A DNA stretch of 61,497 nucleotides from an uncultured Clostridium sp. Its GTDB lineage: Bacteria > Bacillota > Clostridia > Oscillospirales > Acutalibacteraceae. A model generated the notes under the pieces. That model saw only the letters and a program-made list of their open reading frames with translations. It was not told where the DNA came from and searched no databases. The position numbers and the translations under genes were made by a program. Positions 1-7,623 of this stretch are shown here, one piece after another; position 1 is the stretch's first letter, and every line of letters starts with the position of its first letter. Location: positions 1 to 61,497 of the forward strand of contig CATZNW010000016.1 in NCBI GenBank assembly GCA_958422185.1. Reading direction: 5' to 3'.

Positions 1-195
1 GACCTGAAAACCGGTAAAAAATATACTATCGATTGCGACGGCGTTGTACTGTCAATGGGTGTTAAACCTGACAATGCTCTTTACAATGAACTCAAACACA
101 GGTATAATAATGTTTATGCAATCGGCGATTGCAATCAGTCGGGCAGGATCTATAACGCAACTAAAGCCGCTTATGATCTTGCAAAATCTTTATAG
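1..195 (+). CDS. FAD/NAD(P)-dependent oxidoreductase, C-terminal end (partial)
   Basis: The window opens inside this gene; 64 codons precede the TAG stop. The visible peptide contains VVLSMGVKPDN, then VYAIGDCNQSGRIYNATKAA. This is the usual C-terminal end of pyridine-nucleotide/flavin oxidoreductases: a strand, then the GD motif that contacts the FAD ribityl chain, then a helix. The arrangement (xGVKPxN, an 'EL', then VYAIGDC and a final 'AAYDLAKSL' helix) most resembles NADH:flavin oxidoreductases of the 2-enoate reductase / 2,4-dienoyl-CoA reductase type. Substrate cannot be judged from this fragment. The next gene follows after 11 nt, so they are probably co-transcribed. Confidence 0.75.
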   Translation, partial: DLKTGKKYTIDCDGVVLSMGVKPDNALYNELKHRYNNVYAIGDCNQSGRIYNATKAAYDLAKSL

Positions 196-206
196 GGAGT
201 AGTCTT

Positions 207-1091
207 ATGAGCCGAGATAAAAAAGAACTGGACATGAATGAAACTGAAGTAAAGCAAAAGAATAGCGTTGGCGAGATCATAATGAGATTGCTGCACGGCG
301 CGATAATAGGTCTTGGTGCTGTGTTGCCAGGTATTTCCGGCGGCGTTCTTTGCGTTGTTTTCGGCGTGTATAAACCGATTATGCAGCTCCTTTCTCACCC
401 ATTTAAAGCAATAAAAAAATATGCAAAGCTTTTAATACCCGTGGTGATAGGCATTGGCGTAGGATTCCTTGCGATATCCAAGCTTCTGGGATTCCTGCTC
501 AATAAATACCCTGATCCGTCAGTTTGCCTGTTTGTAGGTCTCATTGCAGGAATGCTGCCTTCGCTTTTCAGAGAGGCCGGTGAAAAAGGCAGGAGCAAAG
601 GTTCGTTTGTATCTCTTGGCGTCTGCTTTGTTGTTGTGCTTGCGGTTTTATTAGGCCTGAATGCTGTGCACGTTACGATCGTACCTAATTTCGGATGGTA
701 TCTTTTCTGCGGCTTTTGTATAGCTTTAAGCGTCATTGCGCCCGGAATGAGTTTTTCAACGCTTTTAATGCCTCTCGGTTTGTATACCCCGCTTGTAGAA
801 GGAATCGGAAATCTTGATTTCAGTGTTCTGATCCCTGCAGGTATCGGCGCGCTCATTACAGTGATCCTGCTGGCAAAAGCAATCGATACTCTGATGAACA
901 GACATTACAGTATCGTTTTTCATGGTATTATAGGTATAGTTATCGCGGCTACAATTGTCATCATTCCGTTTCAAAGCTTTACTAGAGGCGTAAAAGATGC
1001 CGTTATAAATATTGTTTGTATAGCTGTCGGTATCGTTGTTGCACTTGTGCTGGATAAATTTAACAGTAAGGTCAGTGTGCCTGAAAAATAA
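207..1091 (+). CDS. DUF368 family membrane protein (putative undecaprenyl-phosphate translocase, PopT-like)
   Basis: A 294-residue polytopic membrane protein. The N-terminal segment RLLHGAIIGLGAVLPGISGG and the second glycine/proline-rich repeat around residue 175 (ALSVIAPGMSFSTLLMPLG) are the two inverted PGxSxS/G-type repeats typical of DUF368. About eight hydrophobic segments follow a short charged N-terminus. Members of this family have been implicated in recycling undecaprenyl phosphate across the cytoplasmic membrane for wall polymer synthesis; that role here is by family only. The ATG has GGGAG about 7 nt upstream. The gene ends at an intrinsic terminator, which separates it from the copper operon. 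Confidence 0.8.
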   Translation: MSRDKKELDMNETEVKQKNSVGEIIMRLLHGAIIGLGAVLPGISGGVLCVVFGVYKPIMQLLSHPFKAIKKYAKLLIPVVIGIGVGFLAISKLLGFLLNKYPDPSVCLFVGLIAGMLPSLFREAGEKGRSKGSFVSLGVCFVVVLAVLLGLNAVHVTIVPNFGWYLFCGFCIALSVIAPGMSFSTLLMPLGLYTPLVEGIGNLDFSVLIPAGIGALITVILLAKAIDTLMNRHYSIVFHGIIGIVIAATIVIIPFQSFTRGVKDAVINIVCIAVGIVVALVLDKFNSKVSVPEK

Positions 1092-1100
1092 GTTTTTCAA

Positions 1101-1128
1101 GAGCCCCGCAAAAGCGGGGATCTTTTTT
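1101..1128 (+). terminator. Intrinsic terminator after DUF368 gene
   Basis: CCCCGC (1104-1109) pairs with GCGGGG (1114-1119) across an AAAA loop, flanked by GA/TC pairs and followed by TCTTTTTT. It closes the upstream operon just before the -35 box of csoR. Confidence 0.9.
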
Positions 1129-1131
1129 ATC

Positions 1132-1160
1132 TTGACAAATACCCACATGGGGTATATAAT
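1132..1160 (+). promoter_or_regulatory. Sigma-A promoter of csoR-copA
   Basis: TTGACA (1132-1137), a 17-nt spacer and TATAAT (1155-1160): a perfect consensus promoter. The spacer is filled by the first CsoR-type palindrome, so a bound repressor would block RNA polymerase directly. Confidence 0.92.
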
Positions 1161-1184
1161 GTTAATATACCCCATATGGGTATA
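1139..1184 (+). promoter_or_regulatory. Two CsoR-type operator palindromes
   Basis: ATACCCACATGGGGTAT (1139-1155) lies between -35 and -10; TATACCCCATATGGGTATA (1166-1184) lies just downstream of the -10. Both match the GC-rich inverted repeat flanked by AT (TACCCC...GGGGTA) described for copper-sensing CsoR repressors. The adjacent csoR gene makes autoregulation and copper-induced derepression of copA the natural reading. Confidence 0.88.
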
Positions 1185-1198
1185 TTAAGGAGAATGTT

Positions 1199-1498
1199 AT
1201 GGAAGAATGTAAATGTACGCATAAAACTAAGGAGAGAGGCGAAACTGAATATAAGTCGCTGATCAACCGCTTAAACCGAATCGAAGGACAGATTCGCGGT
1301 ATTAAAAGAATGGTGGAGAACAATGCTTACTGTACGGATATTATCACGCAGGCAGCAGCCGCGTCTTCTGCTCTTAACGCTTTTAACCGCGAACTGCTTT
1401 CAAATCATATCAGAACCTGCGTTGAGCAGGATATAAAGGACGGACGTTATGAAACGGTGGATGACCTCATTTCCACGCTCCAAAAACTTCTGAAATAA
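1199..1498 (+). CDS. csoR: Copper-sensing transcriptional repressor CsoR
   Basis: A 99-residue all-helical repressor of the CsoR/RcnR family. The LINRLNRIEGQIRGIKRMV helix is diagnostic. The Cu(I) ligands are C45, H70 and C74, with the 25- and 4-residue spacings of M. tuberculosis CsoR (C36, H61, C65), so copper sensing is likelier than nickel/cobalt or formaldehyde sensing. The N-terminus also carries CKCTH, which might bind metal but is not part of the core site. The ATG follows AAGGAG. The gene sits between its own operator pair and copA, 14 nt before the ATPase start. Apo-CsoR is expected to repress and Cu(I)-CsoR to release. Confidence 0.95.
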   Translation: MEECKCTHKTKERGETEYKSLINRLNRIEGQIRGIKRMVENNAYCTDIITQAAAASSALNAFNRELLSNHIRTCVEQDIKDGRYETVDDLISTLQKLLK

Positions 1499-1512
1499 AG
1501 GAAGGGATATTT

Positions 1513-4017
1513 ATGGTGAAATACGATGTTACCGGAATGACTTGCGCTGCATGCTCAGCAAGAGTTGAAAAGGCGGTTTCTGCGCTGGACAGCGTCAACT
1601 CATGTTCAGTAAATCTTCTTACTAATTCTATGATGGTTGACGGCAGCGCCTCAAGCGCTGAAATCATCAAGGCTGTCGAGGATGCAGGTTACGGCGCTTC
1701 AGTTCATGGTTTAAATGAAAAAAGCAAAAGAAATGCGATAGAAGAGGATTTAAAAGACAATGAAACGCCTAAAATGGTTAAAAGACTCATATCAAGCGTT
1801 ATTTTGCTGATTCCGCTTATGTATGTTTCCATGGGGCATATGATGTGGGAGTGGCCTGTGCCCTCTTTTCTTGACGGAAATATTATGGGAATCGCTTTAT
1901 TTGAACTTCTGTTTACTATTGCGGTCATGATCATTAACAGCCGTTTCTTTGTCAGCGGATTCAAGGGTCTTGTTCACCGTGCGCCTAATATGGATACTCT
2001 TGTTGCTCTTGGCAGCGGCGCTGCTTTTGTTTACAGCACGGTCGTTATGTTTATAATGAGTTATGAAATTACAGTTGGCAATTCAGCTGCCGCGCATGAA
2101 TATATGCATAATAATCTGTATTTTGAATCCTCCGCAATGATTTTGACTCTTATCACTGTCGGCAAAACGCTGGAAGCGTATTCCAAGGGGAGGACAACTG
2201 ACGCTCTGAAAAGCCTGATGAAGCTTGCGCCGGATACTGCTGTTGTTATAAAAGACGGCAAGGTGATGAGGATAAATGCTGATGAAGTAGAAGTAGGCGA
2301 TATTTTTGTTGTTAGGGCAGGTGAGAGCATACCGGTTGACGGGATTATCCTAAAAGGTGAAAGCGCCGTTGATGAATCAGCGCTTACGGGTGAGAGCATT
2401 CCTGTTGACAGAACTGCCGGAGACAAAGTGTCAGCAGCAACGATTAACCGTTCAGGATTTATTCAGTGCCGGGCCACATCAGTAGGTAAAGATACTGCTC
2501 TGTCCAAGATTATTCAGATGGTTTCTGACGCGTCCGCCACTAAAGCTCCGATAGCTAAGATTGCAGATAAAGTCTCGGGTGTATTCGTTCCTGTTGTAAT
2601 TGTCATAAGCATCATTACAATGATCGCCTGGATCATTGCAGGCCAGAGCGCCGGATTTGTACTTTCAAGAGGCATTTCGGTGCTTGTTATAAGCTGTCCG
2701 TGCGCTTTGGGTCTTGCCACTCCCGTCGCAATCATGGTGGGCAGCGGAAAGGGTGCAAAAAACGGTATTCTTTTTAAAACGGCCGAAAGTCTGGAAGTCT
2801 GCGGAAAGACAGATGTTGTATGTCTTGATAAAACAGGCACGGTCACACAGGGTGATCCTTCGGTAACGGATATTATTTCTGATGACAGCGATAAACTGTT
2901 AAGATACGCTTATTCGCTTGAAAGCAAAAGCGAGCATCCGTTGTCTAAGGCGGTGATTCATTATTGCGCGGAAAAGGGAATCCGTCTTGAAGAATGTGAA
3001 AATGCTAAAACGGTTGCCGGAAACGGCCTTTACGGCACTGTGGACGGAGTTAAGGTTTATGCCGGAAATGATAAGTACATTTCTGACATATGCCCTGTTC
3101 CTGATGTTTTTACAGAAAAGGCAATGAAACTGGCTGAAAAGGGCAAAACTCCGCTGTTTTTTTCAACAGACAGGGAATTTTTAGGCTTGATTGCTGTGGC
3201 GGATACCGTTAAGGAAACGAGCAGAAAAGCTGTAGCTGATCTGAAAAAAATGGGGATCACACCGGTGATGATCACCGGCGATAATGAAAAAACGGCAAAT
3301 GCAATAGCCCATGAAGTCGGTATTGATAACGTAATCGCTAAAGTTCTGCCTGAGGGCAAAGAGGAAAAGGTACGCATGCTTTCCGGCTTCGGAAACGTGG
3401 CGATGGTCGGAGACGGTATTAACGACGCGCCAGCGCTTACACGCGCAGATACAGGTATTGCTATAGGCGCCGGTACGGACGTTGCCATTGATGCGGCAGA
3501 TGTTGTTCTTATGAAAAGTGACCCTCATGATATTCCGAAAGCGATTTCCCTTTCAAGACGAGTCATTCTCAATATAAAGGAAAATCTTTTCTGGGCATTT
3601 ATCTATAATGTTATTGGTATACCCATCGCTGCGGGTGTTCTTGAACCTGCTTTCGGAATTACGCTGAATCCCATGCTGGCAGCAGCTGCAATGAGTCTTT
3701 CGAGCTTTTGCGTTGTTATGAATGCATTGAGGCTTAATCTTGTTAATATAGATAAAGCTGTATATAAAAGATCAAAAAAAGGAGAAATTGATATGAGTAT
3801 TTTTAAAAAGGATGCTAAGCCGTTCATTGAAATTGAAGGAATGATGTGTCAAAACTGTGAAAGGCATGTAACCGAGGCGCTGGATGCGATAGGCGTTAAG
3901 GTAAAAGCCGATCATAACTCGGGAAAAGCCTACATTCAAAGCGGCGATGCATCTGACGATGCAATTAAATCTGCAGTTGAGAATGCCGGATATAAATATA
4001 TCAAAACCGCCAGATAA
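1513..4017 (+). CDS. copA: Copper-translocating P1B-type ATPase CopA with C-terminal CopZ-like domain
   Basis: An 834-residue copper-exporting ATPase. Order: N-terminal heavy-metal-associated domain with the GMTCAAC Cu(I) site (C11, C14); paired membrane segments; actuator domain with TGES; the transport helix CPC (C395-P396-C397); phosphorylation site DKTGT (D439); SEHPLSKA nucleotide-site motif; TGD; GDGINDAPAL (from residue 633). A second metal domain with GMMCQNC (C779, C782) forms the last ~74 residues, after position 760, the usual end of a CopA. A strong Shine-Dalgarno and in-frame ATG lie exactly at that boundary (3781-3795). RBS AAGGAAGGGATATTT precedes the start. It pumps Cu(I) out of the cytoplasm at the plasma membrane and is controlled by CsoR. 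Confidence 0.95.
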   Translation: MVKYDVTGMTCAACSARVEKAVSALDSVNSCSVNLLTNSMMVDGSASSAEIIKAVEDAGYGASVHGLNEKSKRNAIEEDLKDNETPKMVKRLISSVILLIPLMYVSMGHMMWEWPVPSFLDGNIMGIALFELLFTIAVMIINSRFFVSGFKGLVHRAPNMDTLVALGSGAAFVYSTVVMFIMSYEITVGNSAAAHEYMHNNLYFESSAMILTLITVGKTLEAYSKGRTTDALKSLMKLAPDTAVVIKDGKVMRINADEVEVGDIFVVRAGESIPVDGIILKGESAVDESALTGESIPVDRTAGDKVSAATINRSGFIQCRATSVGKDTALSKIIQMVSDASATKAPIAKIADKVSGVFVPVVIVISIITMIAWIIAGQSAGFVLSRGISVLVISCPCALGLATPVAIMVGSGKGAKNGILFKTAESLEVCGKTDVVCLDKTGTVTQGDPSVTDIISDDSDKLLRYAYSLESKSEHPLSKAVIHYCAEKGIRLEECENAKTVAGNGLYGTVDGVKVYAGNDKYISDICPVPDVFTEKAMKLAEKGKTPLFFSTDREFLGLIAVADTVKETSRKAVADLKKMGITPVMITGDNEKTANAIAHEVGIDNVIAKVLPEGKEEKVRMLSGFGNVAMVGDGINDAPALTRADTGIAIGAGTDVAIDAADVVLMKSDPHDIPKAISLSRRVILNIKENLFWAFIYNVIGIPIAAGVLEPAFGITLNPMLAAAAMSLSSFCVVMNALRLNLVNIDKAVYKRSKKGEIDMSIFKKDAKPFIEIEGMMCQNCERHVTEALDAIGVKVKADHNSGKAYIQSGDASDDAIKSAVENAGYKYIKTAR
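3793..4017 (+). CDS. Possible internally initiated CopZ-like copper chaperone (nested in copA frame)
   Basis: ATG at 3793 is in frame with copA and preceded by GGAG (3781-3784) with an 8-nt spacer, an optimal ribosome binding site. Translation from here gives a 74-residue protein, MSIFKKDAKPFIEIEG then MMCQNC, a complete HMA fold the size of a CopZ chaperone. The other two frames both stop at the junction (TGA 3789-3791 and TGA 3794-3796). The ancestral arrangement was therefore probably copA followed by a separate copZ. Whether the short product is made is inference. Confidence 0.5.
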   Translation: MSIFKKDAKPFIEIEGMMCQNCERHVTEALDAIGVKVKADHNSGKAYIQSGDASDDAIKSAVENAGYKYIKTAR

Positions 4018-4043
4018 GGCTTGCCGCTTACAGGAATAAAAAT

Positions 4044-4089
4044 AAAAACCGCGTGCGATTTTTGTGAACCGCCCGCGGTTTTTATTTTT
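4044..4089. terminator. Bidirectional terminator between copA and the acetyltransferase
   Basis: AAAAACCGCG (4044-4053) pairs with CGCGGTTTTT (4074-4083), with a 20-nt loop. A T-rich tail lies on the plus side and an A-run, giving T's on the minus strand, on the other. It can serve copA and the convergent minus-strand operon. Confidence 0.75.
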
Positions 4090-4095
4090 GCATAA

Positions 4096-4611
4096 TTAAA
4101 TTTGTTTTTCAAAGATACCGCCGGTGAAAAACTGATCTTTTCCGTTCTTGTCTTTCTGGAAAGTCAGTTTTTCCGTGCCTTTAATCGTAAAGCCGAGTTT
4201 TTCAAGCAATCGGCGTGCCGGCGTGTTTTTCAATGCCGTCCCGGCCGTAAATCTTTGTGTACCTTTACTTTCTGAAAGATATTTTATAAGAGCGGAACAG
4301 CTTTCATAAGCATAGCCTTTGCCCTGATATTTAGATAGAAAACAGAATCCCAAATCATATGCGTCACGGTTTTGGTGAAAGCCTATGTAACCAATCATTT
4401 TTTTTTGGTATAAGACAGCAAAAAACATATCCGATTCGGCAAATCTCTTGGTTATCGATTTTATTTCATCTTCATGTGTATCAAGCGGTCTGTCATATAT
4501 ATAGTATGTTGTTTTTTTAAAATCCTCAGCTATTTCACGCATTGATCGCCAGTCCGATATCATTAGTTTTCTGATCTTTAATCTTTCAGTATATATCAGA
4601 ATATGATCCAT
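4096..4611 (-). CDS. GNAT family N-acetyltransferase (RimJ/RimL type)
   Basis: A 171-residue GNAT protein starting MDHILIYTERLKIRKL. The TERLxIRxL opening, 'IGYIGFHQNRDAYDLGFCFLSKYQGKGYAYE' core and the 'ALKNTPARRLLEKLGF' C-terminal motif are those of the Acetyltransf_3 (RimJ/RimL/SpeG-like) subgroup. QGKGYA is the acetyl-CoA pyrophosphate loop. The ATG at 4611 was chosen because AGAGG sits 6 nt upstream and family members start here; a longer reading would overlap the upstream peptidase. It is the second gene of a two-gene minus-strand operon, 20 nt after the M24 peptidase stop. Substrate unknown. Confidence 0.8.
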   Translation of the reverse strand: MDHILIYTERLKIRKLMISDWRSMREIAEDFKKTTYYIYDRPLDTHEDEIKSITKRFAESDMFFAVLYQKKMIGYIGFHQNRDAYDLGFCFLSKYQGKGYAYESCSALIKYLSESKGTQRFTAGTALKNTPARRLLEKLGFTIKGTEKLTFQKDKNGKDQFFTGGIFEKQI

Positions 4612-4631
4612 ATTTGCCTCTTTTGCTTGAG

Positions 4632-5699
4632 TTAAAGTATTATAAGGTCCTTGCTGAATGACGATATATCCGTGTTGCCCTCTTTCGTAACAACACATAC
4701 GTCTTCTATCCTTATTCCGAATTTATCCGGAATGTATACACCCGGTTCAATTGAAGTTATGTTTCCGGGAATGAAAATATCTTCGCTTCTTGGAGATGCA
4801 TTAAATCCCTCGTGAATATCAAGGCCGATCCCGTGACCTAAAGAATGGCGAAAGAATTTACCCATATTTTTTGATTCAAGCACGTCATATGCTGCTTTAT
4901 AAACATCGGCGCACGCTGTATAGGGCTTGAGCGCGCCGATTCCGGCAGTTTGAGCCTTTAAAACAAGATCATACATTTCCTTCATTTCTTCATCTGCCGA
5001 GCCTACTGCAAAAGTTCTTGTCATGTCCGAATGATAGCCCATGTATGTAGCGCCAAAATCTATCAGAACGAAATTACCCTCTTTTATTTTTTTATCACTT
5101 GGTACTCCGTGCGGCAGGGAAGTGTGGGAGCCTGTCAAAAGTATTGTGTCAAACGATGCCCCGTCTGAACCGTTCTTAAGCATGATGTAGTCAAAATACG
5201 CCTGAAGTTCTCTTTCCGTCCTGCCCGGCCTGATGTGGTTTAAAAGCTCGGCAAGGCTCTTTTCAGCTATGTCATTGGCCTTCTTCATATATTCGATTTC
5301 GATCGGTTCTTTCACATTTCTTATTTTCATAAGGCTGTTGCCTATACCGATAAATTCACAGCCGGTCGCCTCTTTGTAAGCATTATAAGTTTTTAGAGAG
5401 ATCGTTTCGTCTTCAAATGCTATCTTTTTTATTTGAGCTTTTTTACACAGAAGAGCTATATATTCCCTAAACGGTTCTGACGGCTCGCAGACAGTCAGTC
5501 CTGTCTCTTTGGCGTGATTCTGCGCAGTTTCAGTGTATCTTGAATCAACGATATGATAGCCTGTTCCGTCTTTTAAAATAAAAACGACTCCCTCGCTCGG
5601 CGAAAAGCCGCAAAAATAGTGCATATTGCTTTCATCAAACAATATTAACGCGTCAGCGCCGGTCATATTTATTAAATTTACTGCTTTATTCATTCTCAT
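4632..5699 (-). CDS. M24 family Xaa-Pro aminopeptidase/dipeptidase
   Basis: A cytoplasmic metallopeptidase of about 355 residues with an N-terminal creatinase-like domain (ALILFDESNMHYFCGFSPSEG) and a pita-bread catalytic domain. All five dinuclear-metal ligands are present: the Asp of VLIDFGATY, the Asp of SDMTRTF, the His of LGHGIGLDIHE, the Glu of ITSIEPGVY and the Glu of GIRIEDV. It should release N-terminal residues preceding proline, for peptide scavenging. An upstream GTG at 5708 is possible, but GGTGAT lies at the right distance from the ATG at 5699. It is followed by the GNAT gene in the same operon. Confidence 0.9.
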   Translation of the reverse strand: MRMNKAVNLINMTGADALILFDESNMHYFCGFSPSEGVVFILKDGTGYHIVDSRYTETAQNHAKETGLTVCEPSEPFREYIALLCKKAQIKKIAFEDETISLKTYNAYKEATGCEFIGIGNSLMKIRNVKEPIEIEYMKKANDIAEKSLAELLNHIRPGRTERELQAYFDYIMLKNGSDGASFDTILLTGSHTSLPHGVPSDKKIKEGNFVLIDFGATYMGYHSDMTRTFAVGSADEEMKEMYDLVLKAQTAGIGALKPYTACADVYKAAYDVLESKNMGKFFRHSLGHGIGLDIHEGFNASPRSEDIFIPGNITSIEPGVYIPDKFGIRIEDVCVVTKEGNTDISSFSKDLIIL

Positions 5700-5751
5700 T
5701 TTTATCACCGAAAATATTGTAAAATAATTTATTTAAACTGTCAAATAATTA

Positions 5752-5780
5752 TTGACTTTAAAATGGCGTTATGGTAGTTT
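5752..5780 (+). promoter_or_regulatory. Possible promoter of the arabinofuranosidase gene
   Basis: TTGACT (5752-5757) and a weak TAGTTT (5775-5780) with a 17-nt spacer in the AT-rich divergent gap. The -10 is poor, so an activator or another start is possible. Confidence 0.35.
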
Positions 5781-5811
5781 TATTTTAATAAAAGAGAAAG
5801 GTTTTAAGGTC

Positions 5812-7290
5812 ATGGAAAAATATCTGATCAATCCTTATCAAAAAATAAGCAAAATTAACAAAGACATTTACGGCCATTTCTCTGAGCACCTCGGAAGATG
5901 TGTTTACGAAGGGCTTTATGTCGGCGAGAATTCATCAATCTCGAACGTTAACGGAATGCGCTGTGATGTAGTGAACGCGCTGAAAGAAATGGGAATTCCC
6001 GTTCTTCGCTGGCCGGGCGGCTGTTTTGCAGATGAGTATCACTGGAAAGACGGTATCGGCAGTAAAAGTACGCGTAAAAAAATGGTAAATACCCACTGGG
6101 GCGGCGTTGTAGAGGACAATTCATTCGGAACGCATGAGTTTTTTGAACTCTGCCGCCAGCTCGGCTGTGATGCTTATATAAACGGTAATGTCGGTTCGGG
6201 CACTGTTGAGGAAATGAACGAATGGATAGAATATATGACGTTCGACGGAGATTCTCCTATGGCGCGTCTCAGAGCGGAAAACGGTCATAAAGAACCATGG
6301 AAATTAAAGTATTTCGGCGTAGGCAATGAAAGCTGGGGCTGCGGCGGAAATATGATGCCGGAATATTACAGCCATTTGTTCAGAAGATATAATACATATG
6401 TGCGTGATTATGACAGCAAAAATAAGATATATCGTGTTGCCTGCGGACCTAACGGAAATGATTATAACTGGACTGATGTTCTTATGAAGAATGCCGGCAA
6501 CAAAGTAAACGGCATTTCGCTTCATTATTATACAGTTCCTACCGGTAATTGGGATAAGAAAGGTTCCTCAACTGATTTTGACGAAAACGAATATTTTTCC
6601 ACAGTAGCCAAAGCGTATCAGATGGAACGCATAATTTCACAACACTGCAGTGTTATGGATAAATACGACCCGGATAAAAGAGTGGGTCTGATTGTTGATG
6701 AGTGGGGAACCTGGTATGATGTTGAACCCGGAACAAATCCGGGATTCCTTTATCAGCTCAGCACCATGAGGGACGCCGTTGTTGCTGCGCTTACTTTAAA
6801 TATATTTAATAAGCATGCGGACAGGGTACATATGGCAAACATAGCGCAAACGGTGAATGTTCTTCAGTCCGTGGTGCTGACAGACGGTGAAGATATGGTG
6901 CTCACGCCTACTTATTATGTGTTCAAAATGTTTAAAGAGCATCAGAATAATACGCTTTTGGGTTCGTATATAACAACCCCGGAAAGAACGGTTAACGATG
7001 AGACAGCACCACAGCTTATTGAATCTGCCTCAATGGACGAAGAAGGTATTATTTATTCAACGGTAGTTAATTCCTGCCCTGAACATCCAGCTGAAATCGA
7101 CTGTGAAATAGCGCACAGCGATATTAAGTCTGTCAAAGCAGTCATGATTTCAGGGGATATTCACAGCGGTAATACTTTTGAAGATAAGGACTGCGTTTCT
7201 GAAAAAGAGTTCACTGATTTTAAAGTGAATAAAAATGGCTTTACAGCAAAACTTCCGCCCTGCAGTATCGTCAAATTTACTGTTGAGTGA
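5812..7290 (+). CDS. Alpha-L-arabinofuranosidase, GH51
   Basis: A 492-residue intracellular glycosidase (no signal peptide) that removes terminal arabinofuranose from arabinoxylan or arabinan oligosaccharides imported from plant fibre. Highly typical GH51: YGHFSEHLGRCVYEG, VLRWPGGCFADEYHW, VNTHWGGVVEDN and YINGNVGSGTVEEM. The acid/base is E173 in GVGNESWG and the nucleophile E297 in VDEWGTWYD. The barrel is followed by a C-terminal beta-sandwich (PCSIVKFTVE). The ATG at 5812 is preferred over an upstream in-frame codon because GH51 proteins start at this point and AGAAAGG/AAGG precede it. No other polysaccharide gene is nearby. The next gene starts on the TGATG overlap. Confidence 0.95.
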   Translation: MEKYLINPYQKISKINKDIYGHFSEHLGRCVYEGLYVGENSSISNVNGMRCDVVNALKEMGIPVLRWPGGCFADEYHWKDGIGSKSTRKKMVNTHWGGVVEDNSFGTHEFFELCRQLGCDAYINGNVGSGTVEEMNEWIEYMTFDGDSPMARLRAENGHKEPWKLKYFGVGNESWGCGGNMMPEYYSHLFRRYNTYVRDYDSKNKIYRVACGPNGNDYNWTDVLMKNAGNKVNGISLHYYTVPTGNWDKKGSSTDFDENEYFSTVAKAYQMERIISQHCSVMDKYDPDKRVGLIVDEWGTWYDVEPGTNPGFLYQLSTMRDAVVAALTLNIFNKHADRVHMANIAQTVNVLQSVVLTDGEDMVLTPTYYVFKMFKEHQNNTLLGSYITTPERTVNDETAPQLIESASMDEEGIIYSTVVNSCPEHPAEIDCEIAHSDIKSVKAVMISGDIHSGNTFEDKDCVSEKEFTDFKVNKNGFTAKLPPCSIVKFTVE

Positions 7291-7553
7291 TGGAACACAT
7301 CTGTAAACGATGTCTTCTGTACGAGGCAGGTGAGAGCGCCTCTCTGAAGGGTATAAAAAAGTATCTTGAAACTGTTGATGAGTCCTTAAAAGTCAGTAAT
7401 GATGTTTATAACAGCAGACTGGCGTTTTGTAAAGAATGCAGTTTTCTTCTGTCCGGCATGTGTCTGAAATGCGGATGCTACTGCGAACTTCGCGCTGCTT
7501 TCAAAAATAAAGCCTGCGCCGATTATGATAACAGAAAATGGGATAAAGTTTAA
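7290..7553 (+). CDS. DUF6171 family cysteine-rich small protein
   Basis: An 87-residue protein with a CKRCLLYEAGE start, a central 'YNSRLAFCKECSFLLSGMCLKCGCYCELRAA' block and a final Cys-Asp-Tyr. This is the DUF6171 pattern, probably a zinc-binding fold with CxxC pairs. Function unknown. The ATG overlaps the GH51 stop (TGATG), so translation is coupled; an in-frame GTG three bases earlier is the alternative start. The family is scattered in Clostridia, so the pairing with GH51 need not mean a shared pathway. Confidence 0.75.
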   Translation: MEHICKRCLLYEAGESASLKGIKKYLETVDESLKVSNDVYNSRLAFCKECSFLLSGMCLKCGCYCELRAAFKNKACADYDNRKWDKV

Positions 7554-7597
7554 ATAAACACGCGTCTTAAAAGATAGATAAGGCGCGTGTTTATTTT
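7552..7597 (+). terminator. Intrinsic terminator after DUF6171 gene
   Basis: An 18-bp stem (7552-7569 with 7579-7596, one G-T pair) and a 9-nt loop, ending in TTTATTTT. It overlaps the end of the gene and is nearly symmetrical, so it may act in both directions. Confidence 0.85.
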
Positions 7598-7623
7598 CAT
7601 ACAAATGTGTCAATATTTTTAGT

